NCBI GenBank assembly: GCA_023489025.1
Contig: JAMDCN010000110.1
Location: 1 to 27,909, forward strand
Reading direction: 5' to 3'
Source: Deltaproteobacteria bacterium
GTDB lineage: Bacteria; Desulfobacterota_E; Deferrimicrobia; Deferrimicrobiales; Deferrimicrobiaceae
Length of the DNA stretch: 27,909 nucleotides
This document shows positions 14,422 to 22,744 of this stretch, piece after piece. Under the pieces are notes generated by a model. The model had not been told where the DNA came from and searched no databases. It saw nothing but the letters and a program-made list of their open reading frames with translations. The position numbers and the translations under genes are program-made. The first letter of the stretch is position 1. Each line of letters opens with the position of its first letter.

Positions 14422-15570
14422 ATGGAGATCCTCCACCTCGGGAAATATTTCCCCCCCGAACCCGGGGGGATGGAAGCGGTCGTGAAGAGCTTCGCCGAGG
14501 CGACGGCCGGTGAACTCGACAACTACTGCCTCGTCGCGTCGAAGACCGGGCCCCCCCGCGTCGAGAAGCCCGGCGGCGTCACGGTCCATTACCTGAGGGA
14601 ACTCGGGACGTTCCTGCTTACCCCGGTCCTCCCCTCGTTGCCATCCGTCCTGCACCGTCTCCGAAAGGAACACCGGTTTCATGCGATCCTGGTCCATTAC
14701 CCGAACCCGATGGCGGTCGCGGCCCTCGTGCTGTCGCTCCTCTTCCGGCGCAAGAGAGAGAAGATCGTCGTCTGGCACCATGCGGACGTGCTCCTCGGCG
14801 AGCGATGGAAAAGAGGGCTCTATGCCTTGTTCCGGCCGGTCGAGGAGTTTCTCTTCCGCCGGGCCGATGCCTTCCTGGCCGCCACCCCTCACCATGTGGC
14901 GTGTTCCGGCACGTTCCGCCGGTTCGCCGATCGCACCGGCATCATCCCGTACGCGATCCCCGACGGCTGGTTCGAGGTGTCCGAAGAGGAGCGGAGGCAC
15001 GCCGTCCAGGCCCGTGATCGGCTCGGGGGGAGATTCCTGCTGTTCGTTGGGCGGCTCGTCGAATACAAAGGGCTGCAAACGCTCGTACGTGCCGCGGACC
15101 GGATCCCGTGCCGCATCGCGATCGCCGGAACGGGGCCTCTGGAGGGAGCGCTCCGGAAGGAGATCGCGGCAAGGGGGCTCGAGGATCGCGTCTTTCTCAT
15201 GGGCCGGGTGGACGACCTGCGCCCGTACTACCTCGGGTGCGAATTCTTCGTCCTTCCTTCCATCAACCAACTCGAAGGGTTCGGCATCGTCCAGATCGAG
15301 GCGATGGCGCTCGGGAAGCCCGTCGTCAGCAGCGATCTCCCGAGCGGCGTAACCTACGTCAACGTCGACGGGGAAACGGGGCTCACCTTCCACGTAGGGG
15401 ACGATGCGGGCCTTGCCGAGGCGTGCAACCGGCTTCTTTCCGATGCGGCGCTTCGGGAACAGCTCGGGACGAACGCCCGCAAGAGAACCTTCGGGAAATT
15501 CTCCTACACGGCGATGAGGGAGGCCGCCGTTCCGTTTTTCCGCAGCCTTTGCGGCGGTGCCGGGTCATGA
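14422..15570 (+). CDS. GT4-family glycosyltransferase (group 1)
   Basis: A 382-residue cytoplasmic or membrane-associated GT-B enzyme. ATG 14422 follows GGGCGGG and gives the typical opening MEILHLGKYFPPEPGGME; ATG 14410 is an alternative. The C-terminal half has FVGRLVEYKGLQTLVRA, IAGTGPLEGAL and the retaining-enzyme motif E-G-F-G-I-V-Q-I-E-A-M-A-L-G-K-P. The frame is open far upstream through the previous gene, which is a shadow and not a fusion. It begins 20 nt after the GT-C-like gene and its stop overlaps the next start (ATGA). It should add one sugar from a nucleotide donor to a lipid-linked glycan; donor and acceptor cannot be read. Confidence 0.87.
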   Translation: MEILHLGKYFPPEPGGMEAVVKSFAEATAGELDNYCLVASKTGPPRVEKPGGVTVHYLRELGTFLLTPVLPSLPSVLHRLRKEHRFHAILVHYPNPMAVAALVLSLLFRRKREKIVVWHHADVLLGERWKRGLYALFRPVEEFLFRRADAFLAATPHHVACSGTFRRFADRTGIIPYAIPDGWFEVSEEERRHAVQARDRLGGRFLLFVGRLVEYKGLQTLVRAADRIPCRIAIAGTGPLEGALRKEIAARGLEDRVFLMGRVDDLRPYYLGCEFFVLPSINQLEGFGIVQIEAMALGKPVVSSDLPSGVTYVNVDGETGLTFHVGDDAGLAEACNRLLSDAALREQLGTNARKRTFGKFSYTAMREAAVPFFRSLCGGAGS

Positions 15571-16673
15571 GCATCTATGTGGACGGGATGTTCTACCGTT
15601 GCTCAGGGGTGGGCCGCGTCTACGAGAACCTCATGGCGGCATTCGCGGGACACCCGGGTCTGGGGGAAATCCACACCATCGTCCCGCTTGCCCTCAAATC
15701 CCGGTTCCTTGAGCGATTTCCCCATCCCGCGGTCCGGCCCCGCTTCGTCGGGTACGGACCGATGGGGGTTGGAGACCTCGTCCTGAAGTCGGCGGCCTTG
15801 CGGTCCCTGCGGGGGGAGGTGAGGCTTTATTTCTTCCCCGGGCACAACGTGCCCCTGTCCGTGCCGGGCCGGTACATCGTCAGCGTCAACGACGTCACCG
15901 TGTTCTCGCCTCGTTTCGAGCTCCCCTCGTATCGCAAGGCGGGTTTCCATTGGCTGGTGTCCCGTGCGGTCCACAGGGCGGAGGCGGTGGTGACCATATC
16001 GGAGACGGTGAAAGGGGACCTGGTCCGGGAGTTCGGGCTCCCGCCGGAGAAGATCCGGGTGATCTACCCGTGGGTGAAGGAGATCTTTTTCGGCGCTCCG
16101 GGGGACGAGCCTCCTCCAGAATGTCTCCAGGGGAAGGAATACATCCTGTACGTCGGCCTGCGGATCGCGCACAAGAATGTCGAGGGAGTCATCCGGGCTT
16201 TCATGCTTCTGGTCGACGATTTTCCGGAACTGCGGCTGGTCGTCGCCGGGGGCCGCTACACTACCCTCGACATGGTCGATCGGTGGAAGGCCGATCCGCG
16301 TCTGGCGGGAAGACTCATCGAGATATCCTCCCCCTCGGATGGCGAGATCCTCCGGCTGCTTTCCCGGGCGAAGGCGTTCGTTTTCCCCTCTTTCGCGGAG
16401 GGGTTCGGTCTCCCTCCGTTGGAGGCGATGGCGGCAGGCGTACCGGTGGTTTGCTCCGACATCCCTGTCTTCCGGGAAGTGTACGGGGAAGCGGTGCTCT
16501 ACGTGGACCCGAACCGTCCCGAGTCGATCGCGGCCGCTTTACGGGCGCTGTTGGTCGATCCCTCCCTCTCCGCCGATCTCCGTGCCGGTGGGAAGAAGCA
16601 GGCGTCGAAATATCGGCGGAACGAGCAAATGGCCCGGTACATCGACCTGCTGGCCATCCCTCCGGAAGGATAA
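15567..16673 (+). CDS. GT4-family glycosyltransferase (mannosyl/rhamnosyltransferase-like)
   Basis: A 368-residue GT-B enzyme beginning MSIYVDGMFYRCSGVGRVYEN, with ATG 15567 overlapping the upstream TGA. Landmarks are the VNDVTVFSP, ISETVKGDLVREFGLPPEKIRVIYPWV, YILYVGLRIAHKNVEGVI and EGFGLPPLEAMAAGVPVVCSDIPVFREV blocks, the last being the E-x7-E motif of retaining GT4 enzymes. This set resembles mannosyltransferases of the WbaZ/WbdA kind that use GDP-mannose. That would fit the GDP-mannose dehydratase in the facing operon, but specificity is not proven by sequence. It is translationally coupled to the preceding GT4. Confidence 0.88.
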   Translation: MSIYVDGMFYRCSGVGRVYENLMAAFAGHPGLGEIHTIVPLALKSRFLERFPHPAVRPRFVGYGPMGVGDLVLKSAALRSLRGEVRLYFFPGHNVPLSVPGRYIVSVNDVTVFSPRFELPSYRKAGFHWLVSRAVHRAEAVVTISETVKGDLVREFGLPPEKIRVIYPWVKEIFFGAPGDEPPPECLQGKEYILYVGLRIAHKNVEGVIRAFMLLVDDFPELRLVVAGGRYTTLDMVDRWKADPRLAGRLIEISSPSDGEILRLLSRAKAFVFPSFAEGFGLPPLEAMAAGVPVVCSDIPVFREVYGEAVLYVDPNRPESIAAALRALLVDPSLSADLRAGGKKQASKYRRNEQMARYIDLLAIPPEG

Positions 16674-16676
16674 ACG

Positions 16677-17636
16677 ATGGTTACCGAGGCGCATCCTCCA
16701 CCTTCGGGAATTGCCGCAACGGATCCGCTGGTATACATCGTCGTCCTGAACTGGAACGGCAGGGACGACACGCTCGCCTGCCTGCGGTCCTTGGAGCCGG
16801 TCTGGAGCGAACGGACGAAAGGGGTTGTGGTCGACAACGGCTCCACCGACGGTACCCCCGATGCGATCCGCGCTGCGTTTGCCGCCGTGGAAGTTCTGGA
16901 AACCGGCCGGAACCTCGGGTTCACGGGGGGAAACAATGTCGGGCTGCGCTTTGCGTTGGACTTGGGGGCGGATTATGTGCTCCTGCTGAACAACGATACG
17001 GTCGTCGATCCGCTGTTCGTCCGCGAGATGCTCAAAGTCGCAGCCCGTTCGGAAGCGATCGGGTTCGTCAGTCCCAAGATCTATTTCCTCGATCCTCCCG
17101 ATCTGTTGTGGTTCGCGGGAGCGAGGTTTTCCACCCGGACCGGCTATGGGCGCGTCATAGGGTACGGGGAGCCCGATCGCGGGCAGTACGACGATGTCCG
17201 GACGATCGATCGTCCATGCGGTTGTGCCGTACTCGTTTCGCGTCGCCTATGTCGGGAAGCCGGCCTGATGGAGGACAAGTTGTTCCTCTACGTCGATGAG
17301 GTCGAGTGGATGCTGCGGGGCCGGAAACACGGCTTCAAGGCCTGCTATGCGCCGAAAGCGAAAGTGTGGCACAAGGTGTCCGCTTCGGTGGGACGGGAGA
17401 GCCACCCGGATGCGTTCTATTACGGTGTGAGGAATACGTTGTACGCGCTGAACACACATGCACGTTGCGGAACCGGGATCTTGCGTTATTTCCGGGAACT
17501 GTCGGTCACTTCGGTCCATCTTGCGGCACTACTGTTGTCCTCTGCCCCCAAGTGGGACGGATTGCGGGCGATTCGACAGGGGTTGAGGGACTACCGCAGG
17601 GGAACGTTCGGCAGGCGGGTCCTCAGATCAAGGTGA
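16677..17636 (+). CDS. GT2-family glycosyltransferase (rhamnosyltransferase-like)
   Basis: A 319-residue GT-A enzyme. ATG 16677 follows GGAAGGA and lies 3 nt after the previous stop. It shows IVVLNWNGRDDTLACLRSLE, VVVDNGSTDGT, NLGFTGGNNVGL and the DXD-type metal site LLLNNDTVVD. These are followed by the acceptor-side FLYVDEVEWMLRGRKHGF and a Y-x-x-R-N stretch. This is the WbbL/RfbN-like group, which often transfers deoxyhexoses. It is the last gene of the + strand unit. Its 3' end overlaps the end of the - strand methyltransferase by 14 nt, and no hairpin terminator was found in the overlap. Confidence 0.88.
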   Translation: MVTEAHPPPSGIAATDPLVYIVVLNWNGRDDTLACLRSLEPVWSERTKGVVVDNGSTDGTPDAIRAAFAAVEVLETGRNLGFTGGNNVGLRFALDLGADYVLLLNNDTVVDPLFVREMLKVAARSEAIGFVSPKIYFLDPPDLLWFAGARFSTRTGYGRVIGYGEPDRGQYDDVRTIDRPCGCAVLVSRRLCREAGLMEDKLFLYVDEVEWMLRGRKHGFKACYAPKAKVWHKVSASVGRESHPDAFYYGVRNTLYALNTHARCGTGILRYFRELSVTSVHLAALLLSSAPKWDGLRAIRQGLRDYRRGTFGRRVLRSR

Positions 17637-18876
17637 AGTGCGGCATCGGGACGATGAACTTTCCCCCCGAGAGCAGGTACGCCTTCTCCCGCAGCCGGAA
17701 CTCCTCGAGGAAGTGCCACGGGAGGACGAGGAAGTAGTCGGGCTTCGCGGCCCGGGCCTCCTCCTCCGACACGATGGGGATGTGGGTCCCGACGGTCACC
17801 TTTCCCCACTTGTCCGGGTTCCGCTCCGCGGCGGCGGTGATCAGCGTCCGATCGAGGCCGAAGTACTGGAGCAGGGTGTTCCCCTTGGTCGAAGCCCCGT
17901 AAACGTACACCTTCTTTCCGCGGCCGACCTGCTCCTTGATGAAGCCGACCACGTCCTCCTTGATCCGGTTCACCCAGACCGCAAACTCCCGGTAGACCTC
18001 GATGTCGTCCAATCCGAGCCGCACCTCCTGCTCCCGAAGGGACTGCACGCGATCCCCGGCCAGTTCCCGGTAGGTCGCGTCCGCGAACCGGTTCGGATCG
18101 GCGTTCCGGTTCCGGATGTACGCCCGCAGGCTTCCGCCGTTGATGTCGTTCAGTTCCACGTCCACGATCTCGAACCCGTGCAGGTTCAGAAGGTACTCGA
18201 ACGACTTCAGGGAGTAGTATTCGAGGTGCTCGTGGCAGATGTTCCCAAACTCGTTCGTCTTCAGCATCAACGGGAGGTAGCTCATCTGAACGATCCAGAG
18301 TCCTTCCGGGTCCATCACGCTCTTGATGTCGGAGACGAACTTGTTGGGGTTTTCGAGATCGTAGAACATGGCGATGCTCGTGACGACCTTCGGGGGGCAT
18401 CCGCGGAGGTCCGCATCGGACCGGAACGCCTCCGCCTCGAAATATCCGACCACGAGCTTGTCGGCGATCTTCCGCGAGAAGACGGCCAGGTTCTCCGCGG
18501 GATCGAAGCCGATCTTCCGGATCCCTCCTGTTTTGTGGCAGGCAAGAAGGGTCCCGTCATTACAGCCGATGTCCACGACGGAATCTCCCTCGCGCAGGTG
18601 GATCAGCGTCTCCGCCTTGTTGGCGACGTCGGCGAGGGCGTCGCGCATCGTCTGGTTCGTGCCGGAACGGTACCAGTAGTTCCGGTACATCGTTTCCCCG
18701 GGCACGGTGTGCTTCAGTTGCAGGAGGCGGCACTTCCGGCAGATCACCAGTTCGAGGGGAGCCTTCGTTCCGTCGGAATCGCCGGGGGAGACGAAGTCCG
18801 AGACGTAATGTTCCCCAAGGTCGAGGACGGGCTCCAGCGAACCGTCGCAGACCCGACAGGTTACTCTCGAGATCAT
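17623..18876 (-). CDS. Sugar C-methyltransferase-like SAM enzyme (Methyltransf_13/14 type)
   Basis: A 417-residue protein. ATG at 18876-18874 is preceded by AAGGAGA; the open frame upstream runs through the dehydratase in another frame. The N-terminal zinc-binding part has C7-x-x-C10 and a second C-x-x-C (VICRKCRLLQLKH). The SAM motif I VVDIGCNDGTLL follows, then NICHEHLEYYSLKSFEYLL. The C-terminal Methyltransf_14 domain shows KVYVYGASTKGNTLLQYFGL and ends LPWHFLEEFRLREKAYLLSGGK. This three-part order is that of TylCIII/NovU-type C-methyltransferases acting on NDP-4-keto-6-deoxysugars. Directly upstream in the operon is a GDP-mannose 4,6-dehydratase that would make such a substrate. A C-methyl-branched deoxysugar in the glycan is therefore likely, although some homologues methylate elsewhere. 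It is the last gene of the - strand operon. Confidence 0.85.
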   Translation of the reverse strand: MISRVTCRVCDGSLEPVLDLGEHYVSDFVSPGDSDGTKAPLELVICRKCRLLQLKHTVPGETMYRNYWYRSGTNQTMRDALADVANKAETLIHLREGDSVVDIGCNDGTLLACHKTGGIRKIGFDPAENLAVFSRKIADKLVVGYFEAEAFRSDADLRGCPPKVVTSIAMFYDLENPNKFVSDIKSVMDPEGLWIVQMSYLPLMLKTNEFGNICHEHLEYYSLKSFEYLLNLHGFEIVDVELNDINGGSLRAYIRNRNADPNRFADATYRELAGDRVQSLREQEVRLGLDDIEVYREFAVWVNRIKEDVVGFIKEQVGRGKKVYVYGASTKGNTLLQYFGLDRTLITAAAERNPDKWGKVTVGTHIPIVSEEEARAAKPDYFLVLPWHFLEEFRLREKAYLLSGGKFIVPMPHFTLI

Positions 18877-18907
18877 CGGTGCGGTTCTCCTTGAGAGAGA
18901 TTTTCCT

Positions 18908-19879
18908 TCATCTCGATCGCTCCGTCGGGAGCGCCTCGAGGTCCGCATCCACCATCCTCCGCACGAGGTCCCGGAAGGACACCTCCGGCATCCAGCCAAG
19001 GCCGCGGCGGGCCTTTCCGGGGTTCCCCACCAGTTGGGCGGTCTCCGGCGCCCGGAAACTTTCCTGTTCGAGGACGACGTATTCGCGATAGTCGAGCCCC
19101 GCGTAGGAGAACGCTTCCTCGCACAGCTCCCGAACGGAATGGGTTTCTCCCGTGGCGAGCACATAGTCGTCGGGCTGCGGCTGCTGGAGCATAAGCCACA
19201 TCGCCCGCACGTAATCGCCGGCGAACCCCCAGTCGCGGCGCGCATCGAGGTTTCCGAGGCGCAATTCCTTCGCAAGCCCCAGTTTGATCTTCGCGGCGGC
19301 CTGGGTGATCTTCCGGGTGACGAATTCGGGGCTGCGTCTCGGGCTTTCGTGGTTGTAGAGGATGCCGGAGCAGGCGAACAGTCCGTAATTTTCCCGGTAC
19401 GTCATCGTCATCAGGTGACCGTACACTTTCGAGACTCCGTACGGGTTGCGCGGGTGGAAGGGGGTCGTCTCCGATTGCGGAACCTCGGCCGGTTTCCCGA
19501 AGATCTCGCTGCTGGAGGCCTGGAAAAACCGGGCCTTCGGGGTGACCTTCCGGATCGCCTCGAGGATCCGGGTGACGCCCATCGCCAGCACCATGGTGGC
19601 CAGGATGGGCTGCTGGAACGACGCCGCGAGGACCGAGTTGGCGGCGAAGTTGTACACCTCGTCGGGCCGGTGGTCCCGGAAGATCGACTCAAGGCGGCTC
19701 TGTTCGAGCAGGTCGTCCTGGACAATTTCGATCCTGTCAAGGAGGTGCCGGATCCGGTCGACGTTGACGGGATCACCGTCCGGCACCGTGCCGACCACCC
19801 GGTACCCCTTGTCCAGGAGGAACTCGGAAAGGTACGACCCGTCCTGGCCGCCTACGCCGGTTATGAGTGCTGTCGGCAT
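18908..19879 (-). CDS. gmd: GDP-mannose 4,6-dehydratase (short-chain dehydrogenase family)
   Basis: A 323-residue enzyme with ATG at 19879-19877 and AAGGG 6 nt upstream. The nucleotide-binding start is LITGVGGQDGSYLSEFL. The catalytic residues are seen as ASSSEIFGK (Ser/Glu) and YGVSKVYGH (Tyr-x3-Lys). The GMD signatures NHESPRR, EFVTRKITQAAAKIKLGL, LGNLDARRDWGFAGDYV and ATGETHSVRELCEEAF are nearly complete. It converts GDP-D-mannose to GDP-4-keto-6-deoxy-D-mannose, the precursor of GDP-fucose, -rhamnose and -perosamine. One oddity: after the second strand the usual Arg-rich RRSS NADP-binding loop is replaced by TVPDGDPVNV, and the protein is some 20-50 residues shorter than typical Gmd. Cofactor preference may differ, or it may be a near relative such as Rmd, though less likely. 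Confidence 0.82.
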   Translation of the reverse strand: MPTALITGVGGQDGSYLSEFLLDKGYRVVGTVPDGDPVNVDRIRHLLDRIEIVQDDLLEQSRLESIFRDHRPDEVYNFAANSVLAASFQQPILATMVLAMGVTRILEAIRKVTPKARFFQASSSEIFGKPAEVPQSETTPFHPRNPYGVSKVYGHLMTMTYRENYGLFACSGILYNHESPRRSPEFVTRKITQAAAKIKLGLAKELRLGNLDARRDWGFAGDYVRAMWLMLQQPQPDDYVLATGETHSVRELCEEAFSYAGLDYREYVVLEQESFRAPETAQLVGNPGKARRGLGWMPEVSFRDLVRRMVDADLEALPTERSR

Positions 19880-19888
19880 TGTTTTCCC

Positions 19889-20914
19889 TTATTTGAAATC
19901 TTTTCCGGCCCCGGTTCCCGGAAAAACACAGAAATGGCTATTCATAAGATCCACGAGCGGCATGCGCGCCTGGCGGTGGAAACAGAAAAAGTACGCGAGT
20001 CCCAAAAGGTTCAACATTCTCCCGGGAAGGATGGAAACAAGGAATGGCACCGCACGCTGGCTCAAGCCCATCGTCCGGCTTTTGATTTTATCATGGTACG
20101 CCTTGGACGAATATGCTCCCATGGCACGGAAAGTCAGCAGGGTTTTGAGGATTCTCCAGGGTTCCCTCGGCGTGACGCGGTTTTTCGCGTTATCGGAAAT
20201 ATCCGGAAGCGACCAAACGAGTTCCGGCCACTTGAACATCCAGATGTCGAAGCTCCTGGCCGTCCACTGGGCCATGCCGTAGCGGATCGAGACCAGGGGC
20301 TTCGAAATCACCAACGCGGTCCCGGGCAACGGAGCCTGGAAGATCACGCCGACATGGACGAACTCGGTACCGAAATATCGCTCCCTCTCCCTTGCCATCC
20401 AGAGGTCCCTACGGAGGACGACACCCCCGATGAACGTCAGGTATCCTGCCGTGTCGGCGAAGAGCGCTTCGATGTCCGAGGAAGGATAGGTGCGATCCTC
20501 GTCGGCCTTCATCCTTCTTTCCTCGAGGAGTTTTGAATAGCCCGCGTCCCACACGTCGGCGTTGACGACAAGAAGGCTATGCTGCCCTCGTGTCTCGGAA
20601 AGCACCTTCGCAACCGCGCCGGGTTTCAGGACGTCGTCGTCGCACAACAGCCAGCAGTACTCGCCATTGGCGTGTTGCACGGCGGCGTCGAAATCCCGGT
20701 CCACCCCCATCGCTTTTTCGCGGCGAACGTATCGTATGCAAGGGAAACGCATCTGCAAACCGTGGACGACTTCTTCCGTGCCGTCCGAAGAAGCGCCGTC
20801 GACGATGACGACCTCGACCTCGTCGTTTGCCTGGCTCAGGATGCTGTCGAGTGTTTCCTTGAGGAATCGCGCCCGGTTGAGGGTGGCGATGCAGATGGAA
20901 AGACGCGGCGTCAT
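19889..20914 (-). CDS. GT2-family glycosyltransferase (abequosyltransferase-like)
   Basis: A 341-residue GT-A enzyme beginning MTPRLSICIATLNRARFLKETLDSIL; ATG at 20914-20912 has a weak ribosome site. Further landmarks are VVIVDGASSDGTEEVV and the metal-binding DDD in YCWLLCDDDVLKPGAV. The C-terminal third carries a short hydrophobic stretch (LLGLAYFFCF) that may touch the membrane. The layout matches the RfbV/abequosyltransferase group, whose donors are dideoxy or deoxy hexoses; this is family-level only. It lies 9 nt upstream of the dehydratase gene and 40 nt downstream of the GT4. Base composition is slightly less GC-rich at the 3' end than in its neighbours. Confidence 0.85.
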   Translation of the reverse strand: MTPRLSICIATLNRARFLKETLDSILSQANDEVEVVIVDGASSDGTEEVVHGLQMRFPCIRYVRREKAMGVDRDFDAAVQHANGEYCWLLCDDDVLKPGAVAKVLSETRGQHSLLVVNADVWDAGYSKLLEERRMKADEDRTYPSSDIEALFADTAGYLTFIGGVVLRRDLWMARERERYFGTEFVHVGVIFQAPLPGTALVISKPLVSIRYGMAQWTARSFDIWMFKWPELVWSLPDISDNAKNRVTPREPWRILKTLLTFRAMGAYSSKAYHDKIKSRTMGLSQRAVPFLVSILPGRMLNLLGLAYFFCFHRQARMPLVDLMNSHFCVFPGTGAGKDFK

Positions 20915-20954
20915 CCGGGACTTCGCTTAAGGCGTAAGGCTGATTCGCGACTGC

Positions 20955-22037
20955 TCACCCCTTGCCCTCCAGCAAGCTTTGGTACAACTCCATGTGGGCC
21001 GAAGCGATGGAGTCCCAGTTTGTCCCTTGGATTGCTGGCGTTCTTCGCCGTCTGCGCCCCGCATACTGCCGAAGGGCTCTTTGCATGTTCGGGACATCGC
21101 TTGGGAGAGCGTAATAGATGTTCGCGTCTTCATCGTATCCTTGCGACTCGCGTGAGTTGGTAAGGACAAACGTTCCTTGTACGGCGGCGCTGTGGATCGA
21201 CGAGTTCCACTCTCCACCGCCGTCTCGAAAGGGTAGGACCACCGCATCGGCAGCGGCGAGAAGATTGGCGGCTTCGTCCGGGGGAAGGAACCCCGTTACG
21301 GTGACCTTCCCGGCCCAGTCGTCGCGATTCGCGAGGGCAAGGATCGACGCCTGGTAGGCGTCTGCTGCGGACAAGTCGCAGATCAGTACGAGCCGGTCAC
21401 GTTGCGGATCGGCGATCTCGAAGAGGGCTTCGATCTCCTTGGCTGGATAGGCGAAGCCGAAGTAGGCGATCAGTACGCTCTCTGATGCACCCAGGCGAGC
21501 GTGAATGACATTCCGCTCCGTTTCCGTAAGGGAGACCGCTGGAATCGAAGATGCATTCGGGATATATCGGACCTCCTTGTGCCGGTTCAGCCACCGGAAC
21601 CAACCCGGCATCTTTTCCATGTAATGGGGACGGACAACGACCAAACCTCCCGGCAGAGCTGCATTCAGCACGCTGGGCCAATTTCTCGGAGAGTAATACT
21701 CGTGCCACGTCTGGACTACGGGACCGCTGGCGAGCCAAGCCAACGTTGGCAGAACCCACTGGATTTTACGGTAGGAATGGCTAGGGTACTGGACATGGAC
21801 GATGTCGGGGCGCCACTTCCTCATCAACCCAAGGACTGTCGATGTTTCCCGAAGCCCCCATGTCCGGACGAGCGGGAAGAGAGTGACGTCTTCGATGGCC
21901 GATCCGGCGGCGGTATCGGTCAGGACGGCCACGGTGACGTCTTTCCGCTTGCCGAGGGATCGCGCAAGTCGCGCCGTGTAGTCGCCGATTCCGCACTGCA
22001 TCGGCGGATAGGCGCCGGAAACGAGAAGGACTCTCAT
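20955..22037 (-). CDS. GT4-like glycosyltransferase
   Basis: A 360-residue GT-B protein that starts MRVLLVSGAYPPMQCGIGDYTARLA. ATG 22037-22035 overlaps the TGA of the upstream methyltransferase (ATGA) and has GGAAGAG before it. IVHVQYPSHSYRKIQWVLP, PVVQTWHEYYSPRNW and GFLPPDEAANLLAAADAVVLPFRDGGGEWNSSIHSAAVQGTFVLT identify the family. The usual E-x7-E motif is replaced by a G-G-G-E-W-N-S-S segment, as in some divergent GT4 enzymes, so the catalytic acid is uncertain. Donor and acceptor are unknown. Confidence 0.82.
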   Translation of the reverse strand: MRVLLVSGAYPPMQCGIGDYTARLARSLGKRKDVTVAVLTDTAAGSAIEDVTLFPLVRTWGLRETSTVLGLMRKWRPDIVHVQYPSHSYRKIQWVLPTLAWLASGPVVQTWHEYYSPRNWPSVLNAALPGGLVVVRPHYMEKMPGWFRWLNRHKEVRYIPNASSIPAVSLTETERNVIHARLGASESVLIAYFGFAYPAKEIEALFEIADPQRDRLVLICDLSAADAYQASILALANRDDWAGKVTVTGFLPPDEAANLLAAADAVVLPFRDGGGEWNSSIHSAAVQGTFVLTNSRESQGYDEDANIYYALPSDVPNMQRALRQYAGRRRRRTPAIQGTNWDSIASAHMELYQSLLEGKG

Positions 22038-22744
22038 TCGCTCTTCCGGAGGGCGAGCCATGCGAAAGAGTAGTCCTTCCCCCCCCAGTGGATCACCTTT
22101 TCCGCCGCGTCGAGGTCGATTTCACCGCAGGGCGAAAACCCGTACCCACGGGCATCCTCGATGAAGGCGAGCACTTCCGCCTTCGAGAAGATTCTCCAGT
22201 CCATGCCGAAGATGTCCATGCCGGTCGTATCCACTTTTTCCGGCCAGTAGTCGAAGGACGCGATGAAGTATCCCCCCGGCCGCAGGAGGCGGGAAATCTC
22301 ACGAAGGAGTCGTTCGCTCTGAAAGCCGTGCTCGATGACGGAGATCGCTGTGATGGCCCCGAACGACGCCTCCGGGAAGGGGGTCCCCATGAAATCGGCC
22401 ACCTCGTACCGGATATGGTCCGCGAAAGGCATCGCCTTGATGCCGGGATTCAGGTCGACGCCGGTCAGATTCGAGTATTTCATCCTGTGTAGCACGGACA
22501 GGATCTCGGAGGCATAAGCTCCTACATCCAGCACGGGGGTTTCCGGGGGGAGGCGGCCCCGAAGGAAGTTCGCCGTCTTAAGGACATCCCAACTCTTGAT
22601 GACATCGCCGACCACGATTCCGCCGAAAACACCGACGGTGCTCAGCCATTGCCGGATCCACGGCGTCAGGGAGGAGATCCCTGATCGGCGCATCTCGTCC
22701 CTTGCCGATTTGATTTCCGACTTGAATTTCAGCACCGAAGTCAT
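22034..22744 (-). CDS. Class I SAM-dependent methyltransferase
   Basis: A 236-residue protein. ATG 22744-22742 overlaps the flippase stop (ATGA), and GAGGGA lies upstream. Motif I is VLDVGAYASEILSVL. The acidic end of the next strand is LTGVDLNPG, and motif III-IV is SFGAITAISVIEHGF, followed by LLRPGGYFIASFDYW. This is the Methyltransf_11 fold used on sugars, lipids and small molecules. In this setting it probably methylates a sugar or glycan end. Motif I has Ala-Tyr-Ala-Ser where the glycine-rich loop is usually G-x-G-x-G, so it is somewhat divergent. Confidence 0.8.
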   Translation of the reverse strand: MTSVLKFKSEIKSARDEMRRSGISSLTPWIRQWLSTVGVFGGIVVGDVIKSWDVLKTANFLRGRLPPETPVLDVGAYASEILSVLHRMKYSNLTGVDLNPGIKAMPFADHIRYEVADFMGTPFPEASFGAITAISVIEHGFQSERLLREISRLLRPGGYFIASFDYWPEKVDTTGMDIFGMDWRIFSKAEVLAFIEDARGYGFSPCGEIDLDAAEKVIHWGGKDYSFAWLALRKSE

